A stretch of DNA of 64,000 nt from Candidatus Scalindua sp. (GTDB taxonomy: Bacteria > Planctomycetota > Brocadiia > Brocadiales > Scalinduaceae), in the NCBI GenBank assembly GCA_030748215.1, contig JASMMK010000054.1:18118-82117 (forward strand), given 5' to 3'. Each line of letters opens with the position of its first letter. The stretch's first letter is position 1. A program made the translations under genes and the position numbers. This document shows, piece by piece, positions 17,363-24,827 of the stretch. The notes beneath the pieces are model-generated. The model was not told the origin of the DNA and did no database searches. It saw only the letters and a list, made by a program, of their open reading frames with translations.

Positions 17363-17974
17363 ATGGTAGAAACAACGATTGAGAAGAAACTTAACGATGA
17401 TATTCTTGAAAAGAATACATTAAGGAATGAGATTGAGGGATGTGTGCGAACTGTCTCTAAATGGAGAGACAAGCTTGCTGATATGAAAAGTTTCCAGGGG
17501 CAGACTAAATATGCCGATTCAATAAAACGCTATGTTACCAGGATAGAGGGCCTTCGCGTAGAGCTTAATCAGTTAAATGAAGAGGTGGAAAAAAATATCC
17601 GTGAGACTGGAGAGTTCTCCGATAAGGACGTAAAAGCGTTTACCTCACAGCTGGAGAAGGAAGTTAGTAAGTACATAGGCGAGACCGAGAAAAGCTCACC
17701 TAAGAAAAAAATTAAAATAAAAGCAAATCCTGCTCAGGCTAAAAAGAAATCAAAGGCAAAGTCAAAGGGGACTGGAAAAGGAGTAGGAAGTTTAGAGCAA
17801 AAGATAGAAAAGGCGATTGGAAAAGTTAGTAAAGACATGGAAGAGGCGGAACGTATTGCAGGGAAAATGATAATATTGAATAAGAATCTGAAAAAGGTTG
17901 ACGGATCAGCTTCGGACGGCTCATATACTCAGGAACTCAAACGTATCGCACGTGAAAAAGCAATTTATAGTTAG
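17363..17974 (+). CDS. Lysine-rich coiled-coil protein of unknown function
   Basis: Protein of 203 residues that I do not recognise. Residues 1-110 form a heptad-rich helical region (TIEKKLNDDILEKNTLRNEI onward). Residues about 112-150 are a Lys/Ala/Ser-rich linker (KKKIKIKANPAQAKKKSKAK) resembling histone H1-like or nucleoid-associated tails. Another helix ends the protein. No signal peptide or membrane helix is present, so a cytoplasmic location and DNA or RNA contact through the basic linker are plausible but unproven. A purine-rich site lies before ATG 17363. It follows pyrI by 77 bp and may share its transcript. Confidence 0.65.
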   Translation: MVETTIEKKLNDDILEKNTLRNEIEGCVRTVSKWRDKLADMKSFQGQTKYADSIKRYVTRIEGLRVELNQLNEEVEKNIRETGEFSDKDVKAFTSQLEKEVSKYIGETEKSSPKKKIKIKANPAQAKKKSKAKSKGTGKGVGSLEQKIEKAIGKVSKDMEEAERIAGKMIILNKNLKKVDGSASDGSYTQELKRIAREKAIYS

Positions 17975-18011
17975 TTTCTAAGCTGGAAATTTCTATGCTG
18001 TATAAGGGGTG

Positions 18012-18037
18012 GCATGGACAGGCTTATTTGTCCGTGC
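18012..18037 (+). terminator. Hairpin downstream of the coiled-coil gene
   Basis: GCATGGACA (18012-18020) pairs with TGTCCGTGC (18029-18037). There is no T-run after it, so it is only terminator-like. It resembles the stem after nirS at 40502 (GGTACGGACAAAT ... ATTTGTTCGTGCC), suggesting a reused intergenic hairpin word. Confidence 0.35.
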
Positions 18038-18066
18038 TATTCACTGAATTTGAGATTGTGTTAAAT

Positions 18067-18152
18067 TGGTGGGCGGAGAGGGAGTCGAACCCTCACCTCC
18101 TTGCGGAGAAGGGATTTTAAGTCCCTCGTGTCTGCCATTCCACCACCCGCCC
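18067..18152 (-). tRNA. tRNA-Leu (anticodon TAA)
   Basis: The minus strand folds into a complete class II tRNA. The acceptor arm GGGCGGG pairs with TCCGCCC (one G-T pair). The anticodon arm GGGAC-loop-ATCCC carries TAA. The long variable arm and the T arm GAGGG-TTCGACT-CCCTC are standard. The 3' CCA is encoded. It lies 16 bp downstream of tRNA-Cys, so the two are probably co-transcribed. Confidence 0.97.
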
Positions 18153-18168
18153 ATCCAAATACAAAAAA

Positions 18169-18244
18169 TGGAGGCGGCACAGGGATTCGAACCCTGGATA
18201 ACGGATTTGCAATCCGCTGCCTTAGTCCACTTGGCCATGCCGCC
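18169..18244 (-). tRNA. tRNA-Cys (anticodon GCA)
   Basis: The minus strand starts GGCGGCATGGCC and ends in GCCGCC, discriminator T, then encoded CCA. The anticodon loop TTGCAAA carries GCA, and the T arm CAGGG-TTCGAAT-CCCTG is intact. All stems pair. It is first in a two-tRNA unit with tRNA-Leu. Confidence 0.97.
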
Positions 18245-18445
18245 TCATATGATGTTCACATCTTAAGTTGTTTTAATCTTGGTAGTTATGCGATTCCGTA
18301 GCTCTCTCTTCCTTAACTGTTTCAACTCATTTAAAATCGCAATTCTACTGTAATTATGCGGTAATTACGGTGATTTTAAAGATGCGATTATATATTCAAA
18401 TGTACAAATTGCAAGGGGAATAATAAGGACTTGCGGGAAAAGGAT

Positions 18446-18476
18446 ATTCACCGTAGAGGCGCTGAGAACGCAGAGT
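18446..18476. repeat. CGCAGAG-type word repeat
   Basis: The segment CACCGTAGAGGCGCTGAGAA followed by CGCAGAG is a degenerate tandem of an A-C-G-C-A-G-A-G word. Similar CGCAGAGACGCAGAG spacers are known from many unrelated bacterial genomes. It lies in the long gap after the two tRNA genes. Confidence 0.4.
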
Positions 18477-18506
18477 AATAAGGATAAAACTATCGGGGTG
18501 GGAATA

Positions 18507-18533
18507 CGAGTAACAGGTTGCGAGTTGAGGGTG
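18507..18533. repeat. GAGTTGCGAGTTG-type word repeat, second copy
   Basis: ACGAGTAACAGGTTGCGAGT plus TGAGGG, related to the copies at 14402-14430 and 18749-18773 through the core GGTTGCGAGTTG. Confidence 0.5.
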
Positions 18534-18560
18534 TTGATAAGATGGTTGGGGACGTGATTT

Positions 18561-18677
18561 CTAGGTGTTATCAAATATGTATTGCACCATTATTTCATAA
18601 ATATCTCTATTAAGCTCTTCATTTTCAACACATTTCTTAATTATACCAAATGCATCTATAGGGGCTGACGAATACAT
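18561..18677 (-). pseudogene. Possible C-terminal remnant of an HD-type signalling protein
   Basis: An open minus-strand frame of 38 residues without a clear ribosome-binding site includes APIDAFGIIKKC and ELNRDIYEIMVQYI. This looks like the closing helices of an HD-GYP type domain. It overlaps the plus-strand receiver-domain remnant by 17 bp, so at most one reading of the overlap is genuine. Evidence is weak. Confidence 0.25.
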
Positions 18678-18750
18678 AACTAAACCTATTGACTATGAAC
18701 ATCTAAGTGAATGCATACTAGTTGATCTTATAATGAAAAAGAGAGATTGA
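18661..18750 (+). pseudogene. Remnant of a response-regulator receiver domain (C-terminal tail)
   Basis: The plus frame reads GADEYITKPIDYEHLSECI then LVDLIMKKRD and stop. This matches the end of CheY-like receiver domains, including the conserved Lys-Pro pair (KP) and the last helix. Nothing upstream continues the domain in any frame, so only a tail of about 29 residues survives. It sits in a 490-bp gap with word repeats, a typical place for decayed genes. Confidence 0.5.
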
Positions 18751-18773
18751 CGAGTTACGAGTTGCGAGTTGAA
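18749..18773. repeat. GAGTTGCGAGTTG-type word repeat, third copy
   Basis: GACGAGTTACGAGTTGCGAG followed by TTGAAG, abutting the stop codon of the TPR gene at 18778. It is the clearest copy of the family also seen at 14402 and 18507. Confidence 0.5.
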
Positions 18774-18777
18774 GATT

Positions 18778-20835
18778 CTACTTCTCCGTTTGATTCAATT
18801 GACTTTCGATCATTTCAATCATATCCTTTGCTTTGGATGCTTCTTTGAATCTTGTTGAGATTTCCAGGGAGTTCTTAAATTCATTCAGAGCACTATTCGT
18901 ATTACGGTTTTTGTAATGTGCCATCCCAAGGTGGAATCGTATTGTGGGTGAGTTTTTTCGTGATGCTATTGCGGTCTCCAGGCTCTCTACGGCTTTGTTG
19001 AAATTTCCCTTCTTAAAATATACCCAACCCAGGGTGTCAAGAATTGCAGCATCCTTTGGGGCTAACTTTGCGGCTTTAAGAGCAAATTTCAGGCCTTCAT
19101 CAAGATTGGTTTCGTTCTCAGCATAGTGATAAGCCAGCTCATTATATCCTACGGGAGAATCAGGCTCCAAAGTAACTACATGTTTATATTCGATCAACGC
19201 CTCGTCCAGCTTTCCCTGCTGTGAATATATATGTCCTATAGAGAGGTGGATTGATGCATTCTTTGGATTTAGACCAGCAAGTTTTTTATATTCTCCGATT
19301 GCATTGTCAGTTTCACCCATTAGCAGATAAAGTTTTGCAAGGTCGTAGTGAGGAGATGTAAAATCAGGTTGTATCTCGACTGATTTTTTCAGTTCTGCAA
19401 AGGCCCGGCTGAAATCTTTCTTATCTATCAGTGCTTTACCCTTTACATACAATGTGAGCGGATTGTACGGGTGGATTACTAGTGCAGCATCTGACATCTT
19501 AATTGCTTTGTCATACCATTTATTGAGATAGAAAAAAATAGCAAGGTTTGTGTGTGCAAAAGATTTTACAACTACCTCGTCAGATCTCAGGTCAAGGTTC
19601 TTTGATCTGAAACCGTTAATAAAATTATCGGATAGTTTTAAACTCTCATTTGCCGTTTTGTGTTTTTCCTGTGAGAGGTAAAGATTAGTCAACAAAATGT
19701 TTATCATTGGATGATGGATCTTGGGTGTAACTTCCATTGCTTTCTTCAGATATACTTCTGCTGTGTTGTGATTGCCTTCAATGTGGTTTAACAGACCGCT
19801 GGCTATCATCATGTTGCCTATTCCGGCATCAATACTTTCAGCTTTCTCTATTGCTTCTCTGGCAGATTTAAAGTCTCCACTTGCCATCTGGAAAGTAGCT
19901 AAAAGGTAATTTCCTTCAAAGGATGATTCCTGTATCTCTATAAACATGATGATGCTTTTAATGGCATCGCTGAAGTTGTCTAAATACGAGTAAGATCTGG
20001 CTAGTATAAGATACGCAGATGCAGTGTCCTGATCAATTTTCAGAATCTCGATAGATTCCTCAATTGCATCTTTGAACCTTCCCATTTGAAGATAAAGTGC
20101 AGCAAGGCTCTGACGGGCTCTGATAAAAGTGGGTACTTTTTTAATTACAAGCTTATATTGTTCTATCGCCTTTTCGTAGCCGTTCAACCCGACCAGTATT
20201 GTCGCAAGGCCCATTCGTGCCATATGCTCGTCCTGGTCAATTTCGAGTGCTTTTTTATAGTTCTTGAAGGACTTTTCAGCATTTCCCTGTAACAGGTAGT
20301 TTATGCCAAGGCCAGTAAATGCTAACGCGAGTTCCGGTTCGCTCTCAGCCGCCTTTCTGAAATATGCATCAGCTTTTCCAAACTCTTTTTTGTCTGTGTG
20401 TATCCTTCCCAGGTAGTAGAGTGCGAGGGGGTTGTCTTTGTCCAGGGTTATAGATGCCTGGCACTCTTCAACAGCCTCATCAAACTTCTGCTGGGAAAGC
20501 AAAATTATTCCTTTTGATAGATGTGTAAGCGATAGATTGGTAGAAGCCTCTTTTAAAGAGTCAATCAACTCCTGTGCCCTGTCAAAATTTCCGATTGAAG
20601 CGTATGCAACTTGCAGTAGCTCGTAAGCGAGAACGCTTTTCTGGTTAATTGCCAGAAGCTCTTCGCAATTCTTAAACACCTCAATGAATTTTCCTCTTCT
20701 TAAGTTATAAAATGCCTGGTTCTGAAGTTCGAATACTGAGGGTTCAACTCTCAAAATAGAGATAGCATGGGAAGGTGTGCTATTCTGAAAGATAAACAGG
20801 CATATTATTGAAATGATCAGAAGTTTAATTTTCAT
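18778..20835 (-). CDS. Exported protein with many TPR repeats
   Basis: Protein of 685 residues with an N-terminal signal peptide (hydrophobic core LLIISIICLFIF, cleavage near SHA-IS) and some sixteen to eighteen TPR units filling the rest. Examples are ALYYLGRIHTDKKEFGKADA and LGWVYFKKGNFNKAVESLET. The layout is like the large exported TPR proteins tied to exopolysaccharide or PEP-CTERM export (PrsT-like), but no such genes are next to it. A periplasmic or envelope scaffold is the safest reading. The stop lies only two bases after the purN region in the same direction, so it is probably translated from a purN transcript. Confidence 0.8.
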   Translation of the reverse strand: MKIKLLIISIICLFIFQNSTPSHAISILRVEPSVFELQNQAFYNLRRGKFIEVFKNCEELLAINQKSVLAYELLQVAYASIGNFDRAQELIDSLKEASTNLSLTHLSKGIILLSQQKFDEAVEECQASITLDKDNPLALYYLGRIHTDKKEFGKADAYFRKAAESEPELALAFTGLGINYLLQGNAEKSFKNYKKALEIDQDEHMARMGLATILVGLNGYEKAIEQYKLVIKKVPTFIRARQSLAALYLQMGRFKDAIEESIEILKIDQDTASAYLILARSYSYLDNFSDAIKSIIMFIEIQESSFEGNYLLATFQMASGDFKSAREAIEKAESIDAGIGNMMIASGLLNHIEGNHNTAEVYLKKAMEVTPKIHHPMINILLTNLYLSQEKHKTANESLKLSDNFINGFRSKNLDLRSDEVVVKSFAHTNLAIFFYLNKWYDKAIKMSDAALVIHPYNPLTLYVKGKALIDKKDFSRAFAELKKSVEIQPDFTSPHYDLAKLYLLMGETDNAIGEYKKLAGLNPKNASIHLSIGHIYSQQGKLDEALIEYKHVVTLEPDSPVGYNELAYHYAENETNLDEGLKFALKAAKLAPKDAAILDTLGWVYFKKGNFNKAVESLETAIASRKNSPTIRFHLGMAHYKNRNTNSALNEFKNSLEISTRFKEASKAKDMIEMIESQLNQTEK

Positions 20836-20837
20836 AA

Positions 20838-21470
20838 TTAGTGGTTTAGGATTCTGACTTTTCCTTCATCAACTATTAATTTTCCTTCAGCAAACAGGCG
20901 TATTGCATCCGGGTAAGCTATGCACTCTTCCTTAAAAACCTTTTGCGCAAGTGTGTCCGGAGTGTCATCGGTGTCTACATGAACAGTTCTCTGAATGATT
21001 ATCGGCCCACGATCATATTCATTATCAACAAAATGGACAGTACAACCAGATATTTTGACACCACTATCAATTGCGGCCTTGTGGACATGGTGTCCATAAT
21101 ATCCTTTTCCACAGAAGGAGGGGATCAATCCAGGGTGAATGTTCATCACCTTGCCCGTATATGAATCCGGAATTTTGAAAAGGTGTAGAAATCCGGCAAG
21201 TATTATCAGATCAACAGGATATTTTTCAATCTCTTTTATTATTCTGTTACTGAAAGTTTCTGTCTGGTTATGGCCTTTGTGTTGTACTATGGCTGTGGGA
21301 ATACTATTCTGTTCTGCTCTCTTAATACCATAGGCATCAGGAGAGTTGCATACGACAATCTGGATTCTGGCATTAAGGGAGTTGTCGTTTATTCTGTCAA
21401 TAATGTTTTGGAGTGTTGTTCCGCTGCCGGAAATGAGTATTGCCAGATTAAGAGTCTTGGATGCAGGCAT
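20838..21470 (-). CDS. purN: Phosphoribosylglycinamide formyltransferase
   Basis: PurN transfers a formyl group from 10-formyl-tetrahydrofolate to GAR in purine synthesis. The 210 residues are full length. Landmarks are LISGSGTTLQNIID (phosphate loop), LAGFLHLFK, the catalytic NIHPGLIPSFCGKGYYGHHVH with the Asn-His pair, and GCTVHFVDNEYDRGPII with the active aspartate. It lies two bases upstream of the exported TPR gene in the same direction. Other purine genes (purL, purQ) lie 4 kb away on the other strand. Confidence 0.95.
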   Translation of the reverse strand: MPASKTLNLAILISGSGTTLQNIIDRINDNSLNARIQIVVCNSPDAYGIKRAEQNSIPTAIVQHKGHNQTETFSNRIIKEIEKYPVDLIILAGFLHLFKIPDSYTGKVMNIHPGLIPSFCGKGYYGHHVHKAAIDSGVKISGCTVHFVDNEYDRGPIIIQRTVHVDTDDTPDTLAQKVFKEECIAYPDAIRLFAEGKLIVDEGKVRILNH

Positions 21471-21610
21471 ATTTTGTGTTCGGTTAAAAGTGACTATCCG
21501 TACTCGCCAGAACAGACATGTCGGGCTGGCGAAAGGTAAGTGAGCAGAAGTTCAAAGTGAACTATAGTTAAATGGAGGATAAATTTCAGTTTTTCTTTTC
21601 AATTTTAAAT

Positions 21611-22132
21611 CTATTTTATCCCCTTATGCTGGGTGACCTTGACCCAAATTGGTGTATCAGAAAGGGATTCTTCCTGAACGTGTTTGATGATTTCTGTTGT
21701 GTGTTCTATAATCTCCTCTCTCTTGCAATTTGACGGGAAGAAGTGGAGGATTTCTGTTTCGACTTCACTTCCTTCATCTGCATGTGCTTTGTCAGGGATG
21801 ATATCTAATGAATAGTCCAGAGGTATTATTCCACGATATTTACGGAGCAGTTCATCGTAATCATGAAAAATATTTTGCATGAGAATCCTTGGGTCTTCTG
21901 TTTCATCAAGTTCTTTCTCAATTATTGTTTTATGTAAATCAATCAAATACTCCCGTTCTTTACCAAACTCTGTGTATTGGTGTTCGTATGTACATGAACT
22001 GGTTTTCTCATAAGATTCTTTGATTGCAGTCAGTTTTTCGAACTTACCTTTAAACCACTCCTCGAATCCCTTCTGCAACTGTTCAAGATTGAAGCCAACT
22101 CTTTTTGCCATATCTATCAACATTTCTCTCAT
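21611..22132 (-). CDS. Protein of unknown function
   Basis: Protein of 173 residues, acidic and mostly helical, without signal peptide or membrane segment. It begins MREMLIDMAKRVGFNLEQLQ and ends TPIWVKVTQHKGIK. Two cysteines (about residues 47 and 137) are not in a motif. I recognise no family. It lies between accA and purN on the same strand with a 41-bp gap to the exported gene upstream, so it may be part of a leftward operon accA - exported protein - this gene. Confidence 0.55.
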   Translation of the reverse strand: MREMLIDMAKRVGFNLEQLQKGFEEWFKGKFEKLTAIKESYEKTSSCTYEHQYTEFGKEREYLIDLHKTIIEKELDETEDPRILMQNIFHDYDELLRKYRGIIPLDYSLDIIPDKAHADEGSEVETEILHFFPSNCKREEIIEHTTEIIKHVQEESLSDTPIWVKVTQHKGIK

Positions 22133-22172
22133 AATATTATCCTTCTTCCTGTTTTATCAATTTAAACCTTAA

Positions 22173-22688
22173 TTACTGTGTCAGGTTTAAGAGTACTTTC
22201 CATCTGCCCTCTTCATTTACCAGTGTAAAGGTTCCTCTCTCTTCAACCATTGGTACATTGCCCTTTTTCAAGTACTGCTTCAGCATATATCTGGCTGCTT
22301 CCTGTGGGTTTTCCATGCTTTTTGGGCCATGAAAAGGCCCGAATATTTCTCCCATGACTTTGGACATGTCCGGGGATGTTACGGTAATATTGACGGATGC
22401 ACTCTCTTCATTTATTACAGTTTCATTCACCTTGTACTTGCGTAGCGAAGAAACTGTCTTTGCTATTTCACGGGCAAAAGGATCATCAAGGCTGTTCTGT
22501 TTTATAAATTCAACTCTACTTATAGTGCTCTTGTCTGCCTTTGAAAGATAACTGTACGTTTTTTTCAGGTTATTTGAATAGAGCGATTTTAAGTACTTTG
22601 TCAGTACTTGATCCGGTGCTTCCTTCCCAAAACCAAATACAGGATTGGTAATCAGAAGAATTATTATTATTGTAGTAAGTTTTCTCAA
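22173..22688 (-). CDS. Exported protein, NTF2/DUF4878-like fold suggested
   Basis: Protein of 171 residues with a signal peptide (LTTIIIILLITNPVFGFG). The mature part begins with APDQVLTKYLKSLYSNNLKK, then has beta strands VNETVINEESASVNITVT and ends ERGTFTLVNEEGRWKVLL. A helix of the form 'one residue set per step of a YLxxL', followed by a strand ending GRWKV, is usual for SnoaL/NTF2-like or DUF4878 lipoproteins. Function is unknown. It is separated from accA by eight bases, so the two are likely co-transcribed. Confidence 0.6.
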   Translation of the reverse strand: MRKLTTIIIILLITNPVFGFGKEAPDQVLTKYLKSLYSNNLKKTYSYLSKADKSTISRVEFIKQNSLDDPFAREIAKTVSSLRKYKVNETVINEESASVNITVTSPDMSKVMGEIFGPFHGPKSMENPQEAARYMLKQYLKKGNVPMVEERGTFTLVNEEGRWKVLLNLTQ

Positions 22689-22696
22689 GAAAAATA

Positions 22697-23752
22697 TTAT
22701 CCGGCTTTAGCTTGCTTCACGCTACCAGGTATTTCAGACTGGACTTGCGACTCTTCTCCGCCCAGAAAACTGCCAATTTTCCTATACTTTTGATATCTTT
22801 TCTCGATCAATGTGTCTATGGGTATCGCCTGGAGTTCATCTATATATCGAACGATAGTTTCCTTTAATATTCTGGTCATCTCCTTCGGATTATTGTGTGC
22901 TGCTCCTATCGGTTCAGGAATAATTTCATCAACTATTTTCAGCTTATGTAACTCCTTTGCCGTCAAATGCAGGGCGTTTGCAGCATCTTCTGAATGATCT
23001 TTGCTTTTCCACAAGATAGCCGCACAGCCTTCAGGTGATATAACAGAGCAATAAGCGAATTCAAGGATTGAGAATTTATCACCCACGCCTATTCCCAACG
23101 CTCCTCCGCTTCCTCCTTCTCCAATGACAATACAGATTATGGGAGTTCTTAGCTTGCTCATTTCTGCAATATTAATAGCTATTGCATGTGCCTGGCCACG
23201 CTCCTCTGCTCCTATATCCGGATTTGCTCCCGGTGTGTCGATTAGCGTAACTATTGGTAATTTGAATTTCTCTGCCAGTTTCATTTTCTGTAATGCTTTT
23301 CTGTATCCTTCCGGGTTGGGCATTCCAAAGTTGCTTTCGATTCTCTCTTTTGTTGTTTTCCCTTTATGTTGACCAATGATCAGTGCCTTTTTCCCACCAA
23401 TAGTACCGAAACCTGTGACTATGGCGTTGTCATCTCCGAAATTACGATCTCCGTGCAGCTCAACAAAGTCGTCAACCATCAGTTCCAGATGGTCAGAGAA
23501 TGGCGGTCTAAGATGATGACGTGCAACTTTTACTATTTCGTAGGGGGTAAGGTTGGAATACATCTTTTTCTGAAGATCAGTTCTCTCTTTTTCCAGTTTT
23601 TCTATTTGAGCAGGTGCGTCTTCCAGGTCAGTATCATCTTTTAGTTCCTGGATACGTTGCTCTAATTCAAGAATAGTGTCTTCCATGGATTTTGGTTCTG
23701 TAGTTTTTGTACTTTTTGGTTTTGCGCTTTTCCTTTTTATACCTTTGGTCAT
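22697..23752 (-). CDS. accA: Acetyl-CoA carboxylase carboxyltransferase, alpha subunit
   Basis: AccA with AccD moves carboxyl from biotin to acetyl-CoA to give malonyl-CoA for lipid synthesis. Landmarks are HLRPPFSDHLELMVDDFVEL, HGDRNFGDDNAIVTGFGTIG, FGMPNPEGYRKAL, LIDTPGANPDIGAEERGQA and GEGGSGGALGIGVGD, the oxyanion-hole region. The frame is open to GTG 23764. I prefer ATG 23752, which has GTGGAA upstream; this gives 351 residues. A Lys-rich N-terminal stretch precedes the family domain. accD is not in the window. Confidence 0.94.
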   Translation of the reverse strand: MTKGIKRKSAKPKSTKTTEPKSMEDTILELEQRIQELKDDTDLEDAPAQIEKLEKERTDLQKKMYSNLTPYEIVKVARHHLRPPFSDHLELMVDDFVELHGDRNFGDDNAIVTGFGTIGGKKALIIGQHKGKTTKERIESNFGMPNPEGYRKALQKMKLAEKFKLPIVTLIDTPGANPDIGAEERGQAHAIAINIAEMSKLRTPIICIVIGEGGSGGALGIGVGDKFSILEFAYCSVISPEGCAAILWKSKDHSEDAANALHLTAKELHKLKIVDEIIPEPIGAAHNNPKEMTRILKETIVRYIDELQAIPIDTLIEKRYQKYRKIGSFLGGEESQVQSEIPGSVKQAKAG

Positions 23753-23960
23753 AACAAATTCCACGTTAAAAGCTATAAAGTTACAATTAATTTGCAGTTG
23801 CTACAAACTTCTTAAGATTCTAACATTTTTTTTGGGCAAATCAAGGGAATATGGACTATTTAAAATTGACAAAATTCTAATACAAGGTTAACATCGCCAT
23901 CTAAAATTTACCCTGGATTTGTAAACTTAATTTAAGATTTTTTTGGGAAAAATACAGCAA

Positions 23961-24827
23961 ATGAACTTCGGAGTTGTTGCCATAGTTGGGACGGGTTTGA
24001 TAGGCGGATCAGTAGGACTTAGCTTGAAAAAGAGAGGTCTAGCTACGAAAATTATAGGTATTGGACATCGTAAAGTCTCAATAAATAAGGCACTTAAGAT
24101 AAAGGCCATAGATGAAGGTTCAACCAGTGTTGAAAAAACGGTAAAACAGGCTGACGTTATAATACTGGCAACTTCTGTAAATCTCATACCTGATTATGCT
24201 AAGCAAATAATTCCTCTGATGAAGAAAACGGCGATTCTTACTGATGTAGGAAGCACTAAGGGTCATATTGTTTCTCAGGTAAACGCTGAGATCAGGAGTG
24301 TATGTGGCAGTGGGAAATCAAATTTTATAGGTGCACATCCTCTTGCCGGTTCAGAACAGAGAGGTATAGATTCTGCCAGGGCTGACCTTTTTGATGGAAG
24401 TGTATGTGTGCTCACGCCAACAAACCTCAATACAAAGAAAAATATAACAAGGTTGTCGAATATGTGGAAAGCATTGGGAGCCAGAATAAGCATTATGACC
24501 CCTTCTAAACATGATGAGGTCCTGGCACTTGTCAGCCATCTTCCTCATTTCGTTGCATCCAGTCTTGCCGGTGTTATTGATGAGAAACATTGGAAATTTG
24601 CAGCCAGCGGATTGAGAGACACGACAAGGATTGCCTCAGGAGACCCTGATCTCTGGTTAAGTATAAGCAAGCAGAATAAGCAGAAAATAGTTAAGGCACT
24701 GAGACGTTTTTCCAAAGAGGTAGAGTGTACGATAAATGACATGGAGAAGGTAAGCGATAAGAAGTTGTTAAATCGACTGAAAAAGGCAAAGAGTGTTCGT
24801 GATAAGAAAAAATGGAAACAAGAATAG
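23961..24827 (+). CDS. tyrA: Prephenate dehydrogenase
   Basis: TyrA oxidises prephenate (or arogenate) on the way to tyrosine. The N-terminal dinucleotide fold is VAIVGTGLIGGSVGLSLKKRG. The prephenate site includes TDVGSTKGHIV, GAHPLAGSEQRGIDSARADLF and LVSHLPHFVASSLAG with the catalytic and binding histidines. The frame is open from TTG 23943, but ATG 23961 gives a natural N terminus of 288 residues. The 3' end overlaps purL by 16 bp. The co-factor (NAD or NADP) is not decided here. Confidence 0.93.
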   Translation: MNFGVVAIVGTGLIGGSVGLSLKKRGLATKIIGIGHRKVSINKALKIKAIDEGSTSVEKTVKQADVIILATSVNLIPDYAKQIIPLMKKTAILTDVGSTKGHIVSQVNAEIRSVCGSGKSNFIGAHPLAGSEQRGIDSARADLFDGSVCVLTPTNLNTKKNITRLSNMWKALGARISIMTPSKHDEVLALVSHLPHFVASSLAGVIDEKHWKFAASGLRDTTRIASGDPDLWLSISKQNKQKIVKALRRFSKEVECTINDMEKVSDKKLLNRLKKAKSVRDKKKWKQE

